Below, piece after piece: positions 37,005-44,756 of a stretch of 64,000 nucleotides of DNA (the first letter of the stretch is position 1; every line of letters starts with the position of its first letter). Source of the stretch: Terribacillus sp. FSL K6-0262 (GTDB lineage: Bacteria; Bacillota; Bacilli; Bacillales; Amphibacillaceae); NCBI RefSeq assembly GCF_037977385.1, contig NZ_CP150277.1:3139001-3203000 (forward strand), written 5' to 3'. The notes beneath the pieces were generated by a model. That model was not told where the DNA came from. It saw only the letters and a list, made by a program, of their open reading frames with translations, and did not search any database. The translations under genes were made by a program, and so were the position numbers.

Positions 37005-38282
37005 ATGAAGAAAGGAAATCCATGGGCGCTGATCCCATTTGTTGTTTTTTTGATTTTATTCATTGGTTCAGGGGTCATTACAGGTGACTTTTATGCGTTT
37101 CCTGTCTTAGTGGCGATTGTCATTGCAGGTGCTGTCGCTCTTGCTATGAATCGGAAAGAATCATTTTCGCGGAAGGTTGACATCTTTTGTCAAGGAGCAG
37201 GGAACTCCAATGTCATGCTGATGGTCATTATCTTTCTTTTGGCTGGTGCCTTTTCAGGGGTGGCAGAGGGCATGGGTGCAGTAGACTCCACTGTAAACTT
37301 TGCGTTAGCATTTGTACCGCAAAACCTGCTTGTCGTGGGCTTATTCATCATAGCCTGCTTTATCTCCCTGGCAATGGGTACCTCGGTGGGTACGATTGTT
37401 GCGCTGGCTCCAATCGGAGTGGGGATAAGCGAACATACCGATCTTTCGATGGCGCTGGTAATGGCTGCGATCATTGGCGGTTCCATGTTTGGTGATAATT
37501 TATCCTTTATCTCGGATACAACCATTACTGCCGTACGATCACAAGGTGTTCAAATGAAGGATAAATTCAAGGTGAACTTTTGGATTGTCCTGCCGGCAGC
37601 TATTGTAACGAGCATCATCTTAGGCATTATGACAATGGGTGAGACGGCTCAAGTGGATCATGGAAGCTATAGCTGGGTAAAAATACTTCCTTACATTCTG
37701 GTTATTGTCTTTGCATTATCTGGAATGAATGTTTTCCTTGTTCTGGCGTCTGGTGTTGTTTTAGCTGGAGCAGTTGGCTTGGTTGATGGCAGCTATCATG
37801 TAATGGATCTTGTGCAGACGATGGGCGGAGGAATGGCAGATATGTATGAGATTGCTTTCCTTGCAATACTGATAGCAGGAATGGTAGAGGTCATTAAATA
37901 TAACGGCGGAATCGATTACCTGCTTCACCTTTCAACACGGAGGATTAAATCGAAAAAAGGTGCTGAATTCAGCATTGCCGGTCTGGTTGGAGTTACTGAT
38001 TTATCTACGGCCAATAATACAATTTCTATATTGATCGTAGGTCCGCTCGCTAAAAACATTGCGGATCAATACGGGATCGATCGGCGAAAGACCGCAAGTA
38101 TATTGGATATTTTCTCCTGTGCGATTCAAGGTCTTTTGCCATATGGCGGCCAATTACTGGCGGTTGCCGGTGTGGCTGGTATATCACCAGTCAGCATTTT
38201 GCAATACTCCTTCTATCCTATCCTCATCGGTGTCTGCGGAATCATCGCTATCCTTATCGGATACCCGAAGAAGAACAGCTGA
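37005..38282 (+). CDS. metT: NhaC/MetT-family transporter, probable methionine uptake
   Basis: About 425 residues with 11-12 hydrophobic segments of the NhaC-type antiporter fold. Recognisable stretches are LAMGTSVGTIVALAPIGVGI, GGSMFGDNLSFISDTTITAV and GVTDLSTANNTISILIVGPL. S-box-controlled members of this family have been proposed as methionine transporters (MetT). The upstream SAM riboswitch makes methionine import far likelier than sodium/proton exchange here. Two start codons are possible; 37005 is better spaced from GGAGGTGG than 37002. Single-gene unit. Confidence 0.8.
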   Translation: MKKGNPWALIPFVVFLILFIGSGVITGDFYAFPVLVAIVIAGAVALAMNRKESFSRKVDIFCQGAGNSNVMLMVIIFLLAGAFSGVAEGMGAVDSTVNFALAFVPQNLLVVGLFIIACFISLAMGTSVGTIVALAPIGVGISEHTDLSMALVMAAIIGGSMFGDNLSFISDTTITAVRSQGVQMKDKFKVNFWIVLPAAIVTSIILGIMTMGETAQVDHGSYSWVKILPYILVIVFALSGMNVFLVLASGVVLAGAVGLVDGSYHVMDLVQTMGGGMADMYEIAFLAILIAGMVEVIKYNGGIDYLLHLSTRRIKSKKGAEFSIAGLVGVTDLSTANNTISILIVGPLAKNIADQYGIDRRKTASILDIFSCAIQGLLPYGGQLLAVAGVAGISPVSILQYSFYPILIGVCGIIAILIGYPKKNS

Positions 38283-38290
38283 AAAAGTGG

Positions 38291-38321
38291 ACCGCACAGC
38301 AGCAAGGCTGTGCGGTTTTTT
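38291..38321 (+). terminator. Intrinsic terminator after metT
   Basis: ACCGCACAGC pairs perfectly with GCTGTGCGGT around AGCAAG, followed by five T. Confidence 0.95.
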
Positions 38322-38468
38322 ATGCAAGGAATTTCGGATTGAAAAGAAGGCTGGAATGGTGACGGGAATGGATGGAATGAGTGGATCTGGGTGCAATCAG
38401 TTGTCATCCGATCGGATTTCTGGTTTGCAGGTACGGCATTTATCGGACAGCCGAAAACGCCTTTTATT

Positions 38469-38492
38469 AACCATAATTTTATTATGTAAACC
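38469..38492 (+). repeat. Inverted repeat, copy 2 of an imperfect GTTTACATAAT...ATTATGTAAAC palindrome
   Basis: AACCATAAT, TTT, ATTATGTAAACC. The right arm is complete and the left arm partly decayed. It shares the core CATAATTTTATTAT with 28980-29004 read on the other strand. Located about 60 bases upstream of the aspartokinase -10. Confidence 0.4.
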
Positions 38493-38549
38493 ATCTTTGT
38501 CGATTTTTTCTCAAAATTATGTCTTTCATATAGCCAGCAGAAGAAACTC

Positions 38550-38558
38550 TGTGATACT
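38550..38558 (+). promoter_or_regulatory. Extended -10 promoter of the aspartokinase gene
   Basis: TGTGATACT combines the TGn extension with GATACT. It lies 42 bases before the start codon; the -35 is weak. Confidence 0.45.
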
Positions 38559-38599
38559 ATTTTACTTATGTAAAGAAAAAGCGTAATGGAGAGAGACAG

Positions 38600-39949
38600 A
38601 TGAAGGTAGCAAAATTTGGTGGTAGTTCAGTAGCAAGTGCGGAGCAGCTCCGCAAAGTAGCACAAATCGTGAAAGCCGATCAAGAGCGGAAGTTCATCGT
38701 CGTTTCTGCACCGGGTAAACGGGATAAAGCAGATACGAAGGTGACGGACTTGCTGATTGCAATAGGCGAGGCGCACAACAAAGGGGAAGACGTCAGTACA
38801 CAGGTGGAAAAAGTACTATCGCGTTTCCGATCCATCGTCGAGGAATTGGAGCTTGATGATAACCTTATCGGACAGATAGCCGATCATCTGGATGGAATCC
38901 TGTCCGATGCAATCCCTGCCGTGAACAAGATGGATGCATTGAAGGCGGCGGGGGAAGATTCCCTTGCAAAAGTATTCAGTGCATATCTTCAGAAATTAGG
39001 TGTCGAAGCTGCCTATGTGAACCCTCAAGAAGCAGGTTTGCTTGTGAGGGAGGAATTGGGAGGAGCAAGGATACTTGATGAGAGCTTCGAGCTTTTATAT
39101 AAACTTCGTGATCGGGAAGGGGTGCTTGTCATCCCTGGTTTCTTTGGCTATACGAAGGAGGGGAAACTTGCCACTTTCCCTAGAGGCGGTTCGGATATCA
39201 CCGGCTCCATCGTGAGTGCAGGCGTGAAGGCTTCCTTGTATGAAAACTTTACAGACGTGGATAGTGTTTATAGTGTGAATCCGAATATCGTGGAGAATCC
39301 TAAAGAAATCCACACATTGACGTATCGCGAAATGCGGGAGTTATCTTATGCAGGCTTCTCTGTCTTCCATGACGAAGCACTGATTCCGGCATTCCAAGCT
39401 AAAATACCGGTATGTGTGAAAAATACGAACAATCCTTCCGCACCCGGAACGATGATAGTTGCGGAAAGGGAAGTATCGGGAAATCCCGTCATAGGCATTG
39501 CGAGTGATACAGGCTTCTTGAGCATCTATATCAGCAAATACTTGATGAACCGGGAGCTTGGTTTCGGCCGGAAGCTATTGCAGATTCTCGAGGAAGAAAA
39601 CATTTCCTTTGAGCATGCTCCATCCGGTATCGATGATATGAGTGTCATCCTCAGGGAAAGCCAGCTGCCGCCGGATAAAGAAGCAGTGGTCGTCCGCCGT
39701 CTCAAAGAGGAACTGAAAGCCGATCAGGTGTCCATCGACCGCGATCTTGCGATGATCATGATCGTCGGGGAAGGGATGATCGAAACAATCGGTGTTTCCA
39801 GTACAGCCACAAAGGCTTTTACCGATGCGAATGTGAATATCGAAATGATCAACCAAGGTTCCTCTGAAGTATCTTTGATGTTCGGTGTCAAAGCCCATCA
39901 GATCAATGAGGCTGTACAATCATTGTACAAAGCATTTTTCCAGGATTAA
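38600..39949 (+). CDS. Aspartate kinase (YclM/ThrD-like aspartokinase III type)
   Basis: 449 residues. Phosphorylates aspartate, the entry to lysine, threonine and methionine synthesis. The kinase domain (about 1-285) opens with VAKFGGSSVASAEQLRKVA and has VIPGFFGYTKEGK and TFPRGGSDITGSIV; two ACT domains follow (about 300-449), including IGVSSTATKAFTDANVNIEM. The length and opening are those of the monofunctional single-polypeptide class like B. subtilis YclM (454 aa), not the alpha/beta LysC type. GGAGAGAG precedes the ATG. A SAM-controlled methionine transporter gene lies upstream. Confidence 0.9.
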   Translation: MKVAKFGGSSVASAEQLRKVAQIVKADQERKFIVVSAPGKRDKADTKVTDLLIAIGEAHNKGEDVSTQVEKVLSRFRSIVEELELDDNLIGQIADHLDGILSDAIPAVNKMDALKAAGEDSLAKVFSAYLQKLGVEAAYVNPQEAGLLVREELGGARILDESFELLYKLRDREGVLVIPGFFGYTKEGKLATFPRGGSDITGSIVSAGVKASLYENFTDVDSVYSVNPNIVENPKEIHTLTYREMRELSYAGFSVFHDEALIPAFQAKIPVCVKNTNNPSAPGTMIVAEREVSGNPVIGIASDTGFLSIYISKYLMNRELGFGRKLLQILEEENISFEHAPSGIDDMSVILRESQLPPDKEAVVVRRLKEELKADQVSIDRDLAMIMIVGEGMIETIGVSSTATKAFTDANVNIEMINQGSSEVSLMFGVKAHQINEAVQSLYKAFFQD

Positions 39950-39951
39950 AG

Positions 39952-39996
39952 AATCCGGACAGCGCCTAAAATGGCGTTGTCCGGATTTTCCTTTTT
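39952..39996 (+). terminator. Intrinsic terminator after the aspartokinase gene
   Basis: AATCCGGACAGCGCC pairs with GGCGTTGTCCGGATT over 15 positions (one G-T) and is followed by TTTCCTTTTT. Its loop contains the stop codon of the convergent exonuclease gene. Confidence 0.9.
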
Positions 39997-40715
39997 ATTT
40001 TTCCCAGCGGGAGCTGAAGCCCGGCATAATCCTTGATGCCTTTTTCGGATACGAGCTTCAATAAGTGCGCGAAAATCTCAGCGGTCATCTTCGCATCTGC
40101 CAGTGCGTGATGGCGCTCCAGCTGCTGGACTTGGAAGCGGCTGATCAAGCTGTCCAGACGGCTTTGCCTTTTTTTGAAAAACATCCGCGCCAGCATCTGC
40201 GAATCAAGTGTGTAACAGGACAATGGCGGAAGCTTATACAGCTTCAGCATCGTCTGGATGAACCGGATATCGAAAGAAGCTGGATGGGCAACAAGGATGG
40301 TATCCTTGCTGTAATCCAGGAAACGCTCCATTGCCTCGGGGAATGATGGTGCTTCTTCTATCTTGTCGGGATCCAGCTTGGTCAGCTTGATGATTTTCTT
40401 TGGTGTCTTCAGCAGCGGCTTTGTCATTTGATAGAATTCATCCTCTGATTGAATGACATTTCCCTTCATGCGAACTGCTCCGATCGAGAGGATTTCATGT
40501 CCCAGATCAGGGAACAGTCCAGTCGTTTCCAGGTCAAAGACGGTAAAATCCTGTTCTTCGAAAGGTACATTCCGAAGAGAAGGAGCCGGACGATAATCAG
40601 TGAGCTTTTCATACAGCCGCTGGTGGATGCGGGTATTGATATGCGCTTTTCTTTTTACGTGCATGGTAACTTTTCCATAGAGTATATAACGGAAAAGCTG
40701 TAAGTCGATCATCAT
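39966..40715 (-). CDS. DEDDh-type 3'-5' exonuclease (DnaQ-like)
   Basis: 249 residues. After a 50-residue N-terminal extension, the DnaQ-like exonuclease fold has all catalytic residues: Asp-61 and Glu-63 in VFDLETTGL, Asp-149 in ASFDIRF, His-202 and Asp-207 in RHHALADA. It probably trims DNA or RNA 3' ends; not the polymerase-attached PolC domain. Its start overlaps the stop of the DUF294 gene by four bases, so translation is coupled and a shared task is likely. The 3' end lies in the convergent terminator of the aspartokinase gene. Confidence 0.82.
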   Translation of the reverse strand: MMIDLQLFRYILYGKVTMHVKRKAHINTRIHQRLYEKLTDYRPAPSLRNVPFEEQDFTVFDLETTGLFPDLGHEILSIGAVRMKGNVIQSEDEFYQMTKPLLKTPKKIIKLTKLDPDKIEEAPSFPEAMERFLDYSKDTILVAHPASFDIRFIQTMLKLYKLPPLSCYTLDSQMLARMFFKKRQSRLDSLISRFQVQQLERHHALADAKMTAEIFAHLLKLVSEKGIKDYAGLQLPLGKIKRKIRTTPF

Positions 40716-42625
40716 CCGTTCACCCTATTTCTATTAAGTCTCAGCTCGAGCCCCTGCTGCATTCCTTTGGCAGCAGCTAAAGCATTTTTCAGCGTTTGTT
40801 TCTCTGACTTATCCAAATCCTTCACGGAAATGCGCGTGGAAAGCGGCTCGCCGGCCTCGAGCTGCTGCAGGTTCAGCTTCAATCGGAAAAGAAGCAGTTC
40901 ATGCAGTGCCTGAGCGGCAGTGGCGCTGTCATTTTTGGACATATGATGATTGGAAGTCAGGGCATGAAGCCGGCGTATCGTGTGCACATCTTCGACTCCA
41001 TAGCCTACTGCGTATATCCTTACAGCGTTCACGATCTGCATCATGGCGGATTGTTTCAGATTCAGATGCCGATTCCTCGTGCTGGTGGAAATACGGCCGA
41101 AAGCTTGCAAAGGGACGCGAATTTGGAGCGTATCACGAATCAGCATCGGCTGTAATCTGGATGCATGCTGCATGGCAAGGGTCAATTTCCTGCGCAGTTT
41201 GAAAGCTAGATCGAAGTCCCCGTAAACAGGACGGAAATCGATGAATATAGTGAAATCACGTACCTCCTGGGCATCCAGATTTCGCAGCCAATCATCGATC
41301 GTTTCAAACCATTGGGAGAGGGAATGCCGCCATTTCTGTTCCTTGGCCATGATCCCTCCGCTGCAAAGAGGGAAACCGCAGGCATCCAGCATATGGTTGA
41401 TTTTTTCTGTCAATCTTTCGAAATAGACTTCTATTTCTTCTTTATGCTTCAATTCCTTGTAATCATCAAGAATGATCCCGTTGTCTTGGTCTGTGCTGAA
41501 ACCTTGTTCCTTCCTGCCCTCGCTCCCCATGACAATGAAGCAATAGTTGATTTTTGGACGGCCATAGCCTTCCATGACCATTTCCCTTTCTGCCAGCTGG
41601 ATAATCTGACGATGCAGGCGATCGTTATAGCTGGAAATCAGTTCGGCGATATCATAGCCATACATCCGCTCGTCCACAAGCTGCCGAATGAATGATTGGA
41701 ATTGTTTATTGTTCACTGGGCTCAGGCTGGCCAATGTTTCAATTGAATCCGCATTGGCAACCCTGTAAGTGAGCTCGAAATAAACACTGTTCGAGACGCT
41801 CAATAAAGAGGATTGCCTGATAAAGCCGACGACCCGGTTCCGGTGCAGGACAGGTATGGCGGCGGCAGGGTGATGTTTCAGATACGATAGGGCATCATAA
41901 ATGAAGTCATGTTCCTGGACGAAAAAATAGTCCTTGTTCATGATTTGCTCCACCGGCGCATCCAATCTGCCATTTTTCAAAGCATCGAATATTTGACGGT
42001 AGCCGATCATCCCTTCGATTTCCTGCTTGTCGCGGCTTACGGCAATTCCTTCTGTTTCGGCATTTTTCAGGAGTTCCGCTGCTGCGTAGACTGTTTCTTC
42101 CGGGTGGATGAAAACAGGACGCTCCATGAAGCTGGATACCCTTTTCTTATAAAGGGCAGGTTCCGTTCGATCAGTCAAATCGCTTGTCTTGTATTTCACT
42201 TCCTCATATAAGCTTTTCATCAATTGACTGATTCTCTCCAGGATTGCTTGGGAAAAGCGAGAGTCCTGCTGCATCGTCTGCTGGAAGCTGGCCTTGGGAA
42301 AGACAATCGATTTTGTTTTTTCGGATGCCTGAACGGCGATTTGCATCTCGCCCTCGGTCAATAATGTCAAAAGACCTGCGAAGTCACCTGGATAATCATA
42401 GCGGACGGCTACTTGCTTCCCGTTGGCCTGATAAATGAAATTTTTTGCAACTCCTGCTACAAAATAGTGCACGTTGGTATGGGCGGTATCTTCATCCGCG
42501 CTGATGATGTATTCATTTATTTGGAATTCCTTTATTTCTGCCTGATCAAATAGACGGATTCTTTCTTGATCATCCAAAAGGGAGAAGGGCAGGGTATTGG
42601 CGTATAATTGAGCTAATTCTTTCAA
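40712..42625 (-). CDS. cNMP-binding-like / CBS / DUF294 putative nucleotidyltransferase
   Basis: 637 residues in four parts: a cyclic-nucleotide-binding-like beta barrel (about 12-110), a CBS pair (about 160-275) with FIHPEETVYAAAELLKNA, a DUF294 nucleotidyltransferase-like domain (about 330-480), and a helical DUF294_C region to the end. The transferase motif is VMGSEGRKEQGFSTDQDNG, with Gly-367, Ser-368 and the metal pair Asp-379 and Asp-381, as in GlnD-type uridylyltransferases. This suggests a cytosolic sensor that nucleotidylates some partner. The target is unknown. TTG start at 42625 after AAGGAGTGA. Divergent from bkdR. Confidence 0.82.
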   Translation of the reverse strand: MKELAQLYANTLPFSLLDDQERIRLFDQAEIKEFQINEYIISADEDTAHTNVHYFVAGVAKNFIYQANGKQVAVRYDYPGDFAGLLTLLTEGEMQIAVQASEKTKSIVFPKASFQQTMQQDSRFSQAILERISQLMKSLYEEVKYKTSDLTDRTEPALYKKRVSSFMERPVFIHPEETVYAAAELLKNAETEGIAVSRDKQEIEGMIGYRQIFDALKNGRLDAPVEQIMNKDYFFVQEHDFIYDALSYLKHHPAAAIPVLHRNRVVGFIRQSSLLSVSNSVYFELTYRVANADSIETLASLSPVNNKQFQSFIRQLVDERMYGYDIAELISSYNDRLHRQIIQLAEREMVMEGYGRPKINYCFIVMGSEGRKEQGFSTDQDNGIILDDYKELKHKEEIEVYFERLTEKINHMLDACGFPLCSGGIMAKEQKWRHSLSQWFETIDDWLRNLDAQEVRDFTIFIDFRPVYGDFDLAFKLRRKLTLAMQHASRLQPMLIRDTLQIRVPLQAFGRISTSTRNRHLNLKQSAMMQIVNAVRIYAVGYGVEDVHTIRRLHALTSNHHMSKNDSATAAQALHELLLFRLKLNLQQLEAGEPLSTRISVKDLDKSEKQTLKNALAAAKGMQQGLELRLNRNRVNG

Positions 42626-42658
42626 GAATAAGTCACTCCTTGCATGTCAAAAATCTTA

Positions 42659-42688
42659 TTATTGCTAATTTCTGCAGGGTGTTATAAG
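42659..42688 (+). promoter_or_regulatory. Possible sigma-A promoter of bkdR
   Basis: TTATTG at 42659-42664, an 18-base spacer, TATAAG at 42683-42688, 37 bases before the start codon. Moderate match. Confidence 0.4.
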
Positions 42689-42725
42689 CTATATATGTGC
42701 AAAACTTTGCAGGATGTGATCATAG

Positions 42726-44738
42726 ATGAAACAAATACTCATTATTGGTGCCGGAGAGGAAACAGTTCAATTAATCAAACTGTTCCAGCGGTCAGAGTCT
42801 TTCCGGATAGCCGGTATGGCCGTTAAAAGCCCGACCCCGATTATAAAATATCAAGCGGAACGACTGAATATCCCACTTTGGAAAGACCTGACGGCAGAAT
42901 CGCTCGAGCAGGTCGACTTTGTGCTGGAAACCTCAGAAAGATTGTCAGATTATCTTGATCCGACAAACTGCAAGGCAGAGATCATATCTGGTCAAAGTGC
43001 ACAACTGATGCTTGCATTCGCATCTAAAGAAGATACAGAGAAAACTTCTACATATAATAACCAGCAATTTCGCACCAAGACGCTGGAGTACTTGCATGAG
43101 GGGGTCCTGTGCATCGATCGCCAGGACGAGATTATGTATGTGAACGAAGCAGCTGAAAAACTGCTTGGCAGCAAGAAACCCCAGCTGATAGGGAAACCCA
43201 TAGAAAATCTACTACCCGGTTCGAGGCTTCCTGAAACCATCCGGACAAGGGAGCGTTTTGTGGATGAACAGCTCATGCTTCCTTCCGGGATACAGATTGT
43301 CTATACCTGTGCCCCGCTTGAAAATGATCAGGGGGCAGTGACAGGAGCTTTCATCGTAATGAAGAAAACAATCGACATCGTTGCATTGGCGGAAAAACTC
43401 ACCGATGTCCGGGAAGTGAAATCGATGCTGGAAGCCATCATCGATTCCTCGCAGGAGGCAATCAGCGTCGTCGATGAAAATGGCATCGGTTTGATCGTCA
43501 ACCCTGCATACACGCGGCTCACCGGCTATACACCTGAGCAGATTGTCGGAAAACCCGCGGTGACGGACATCATGGAAGGGGAGAGCTTGCATATGCAGGT
43601 TCTCCGGACACGCAGACCGGCTGCAGGGGCCAGGATGCGGGTGGGGAAGCACGGCAAGGAAATGATGGTCAATGCAGCACCGATCATTGTGGACGGGAAA
43701 CTGCGCGGCAGTGTCGGCGTCCTGCATGATATTTCGGAGCTGCATGAACTGCAGGATGAAGTGCAGCGCGCCCGCAAAATCATCCGCAGCCTGGAAAACA
43801 AATACACGCTTAAAGATGTGGTTGCCGATTCGGATAGCATGCAGGTGACACTCGAGCAGGTCAAATTCGCTGTCAGCGCGGACGCGCCTTGTCTGTTGCG
43901 CGGAGATGCCGGTGTGGGGAAAGGCATGTTTGCTGCCATCATACATAATGAGAGCAAAAGACGCCATCGGCCGTTCATCCGAATCGATTGTACAATCAGC
44001 GAAGAAGAGGCTTTGGAAAAACAGCTGTTTGGCTCCCTGCGCGGCAGTCACGCGATCGGGATGATCGAAAAAAGCGATGGCGGGACGCTTTTCCTTGACG
44101 ATGTCGATAGGATGCCGCTCCGTATCCAGCAAAAGGTCTCCGACTTCATGGATACAGGAAAGCTGGAGCTTCCTTCCGGTAAATCGAAACAGGTGGACGT
44201 AAGGATCATTGTCAGCGCCCGTCATCCATTGGAAAGGGCAGTCTTCGAGAAAAGATTCCATGAGCCATTCTTCGAGAAACTGAAGCGGATCACGATTTAC
44301 ATTCCAAGCCTGGCAGAGCGGATGGAGGACTTTGACGGATTGTTATCCACAATTGTCCACAAGCAAAACCACTTGCTTCAGTCCTCGGTTCAATCCGTTT
44401 CTGCATCTTCAATCGATGTATTGAAAGAAAAGAAATGGACCCATAATGTTAAAGAATTGGAGGCGGTGATCGTTCGCGCGATGACGTTCATGGAGAAGAC
44501 GGAGCATATCATGCAGCCAAAACATCTGCAGATTCCTTCATGCGATCCGCAATCAGGGGAAGGAACGCTGCAGGAGCAAGTGGAGATTCTGGAGAAACAG
44601 CTGATCGAATCTGCCTTGCGAGCGAACGATTACAATAAGAAAGCGACTGCCGATCAGCTTGGAGTGTCGATACGGAATCTTTACTATAAGATGGATAAAT
44701 ATAATTTTGATAGAAGTGGCATGCAAGATTTTTCATAA
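42726..44738 (+). CDS. bkdR: BkdR-type regulator lacking the sigma-54 GAFTGA loop
   Basis: 670 residues (B. subtilis BkdR 692). In order: a Rossmann-like domain (LIIGAGEETVQLI, 1-100), two PAS-like domains (about 115-215 and 233-340), a divergent AAA+ domain (365-590) and a C-terminal Fis-type helix-turn-helix (KKATADQLGVSIRNLYYKM). Walker A is GDAGVGKG (393-400) and Walker B LFLDDV (455-460). Where activators of sigma-54 carry GAFTGA, this protein has LFGSLRGSHAIG (434-445) and is about seven residues shorter. The FREDLYYRL region is also altered (FHEPFFEKL). It may act with sigma-A like TyrR. Only 18 bases separate it from ptb. Confidence 0.85.
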   Translation: MKQILIIGAGEETVQLIKLFQRSESFRIAGMAVKSPTPIIKYQAERLNIPLWKDLTAESLEQVDFVLETSERLSDYLDPTNCKAEIISGQSAQLMLAFASKEDTEKTSTYNNQQFRTKTLEYLHEGVLCIDRQDEIMYVNEAAEKLLGSKKPQLIGKPIENLLPGSRLPETIRTRERFVDEQLMLPSGIQIVYTCAPLENDQGAVTGAFIVMKKTIDIVALAEKLTDVREVKSMLEAIIDSSQEAISVVDENGIGLIVNPAYTRLTGYTPEQIVGKPAVTDIMEGESLHMQVLRTRRPAAGARMRVGKHGKEMMVNAAPIIVDGKLRGSVGVLHDISELHELQDEVQRARKIIRSLENKYTLKDVVADSDSMQVTLEQVKFAVSADAPCLLRGDAGVGKGMFAAIIHNESKRRHRPFIRIDCTISEEEALEKQLFGSLRGSHAIGMIEKSDGGTLFLDDVDRMPLRIQQKVSDFMDTGKLELPSGKSKQVDVRIIVSARHPLERAVFEKRFHEPFFEKLKRITIYIPSLAERMEDFDGLLSTIVHKQNHLLQSSVQSVSASSIDVLKEKKWTHNVKELEAVIVRAMTFMEKTEHIMQPKHLQIPSCDPQSGEGTLQEQVEILEKQLIESALRANDYNKKATADQLGVSIRNLYYKMDKYNFDRSGMQDFS

Positions 44739-44756
44739 CGGGGAAGGAAGAATGCA

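Larger units (their letters stand above)
38283..38599 (+). other. Intergenic stretch before the aspartokinase gene
   Basis: 317 bases. It holds the metT terminator (38291-38321), a palindrome-like site (38469-38492) and an extended -10 promoter (38550-38558). I looked for a lysine riboswitch and did not find one. Confidence 0.6.

Noticed and set aside
38283..38599. Lysine riboswitch before the aspartokinase
   Set aside because: None of the conserved L-box elements could be found in the leader.
43212..44261. 349-codon minus-strand frame inside bkdR
   Set aside because: Shadow frame; the plus-strand protein has recognisable PAS, AAA+ and helix-turn-helix domains.
44717..44735. TGGCATG near the bkdR stop as a -24/-12 promoter for ptb
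   Set aside because: The GC required at -12 is replaced by TT, so the match to the sigma-54 consensus fails.
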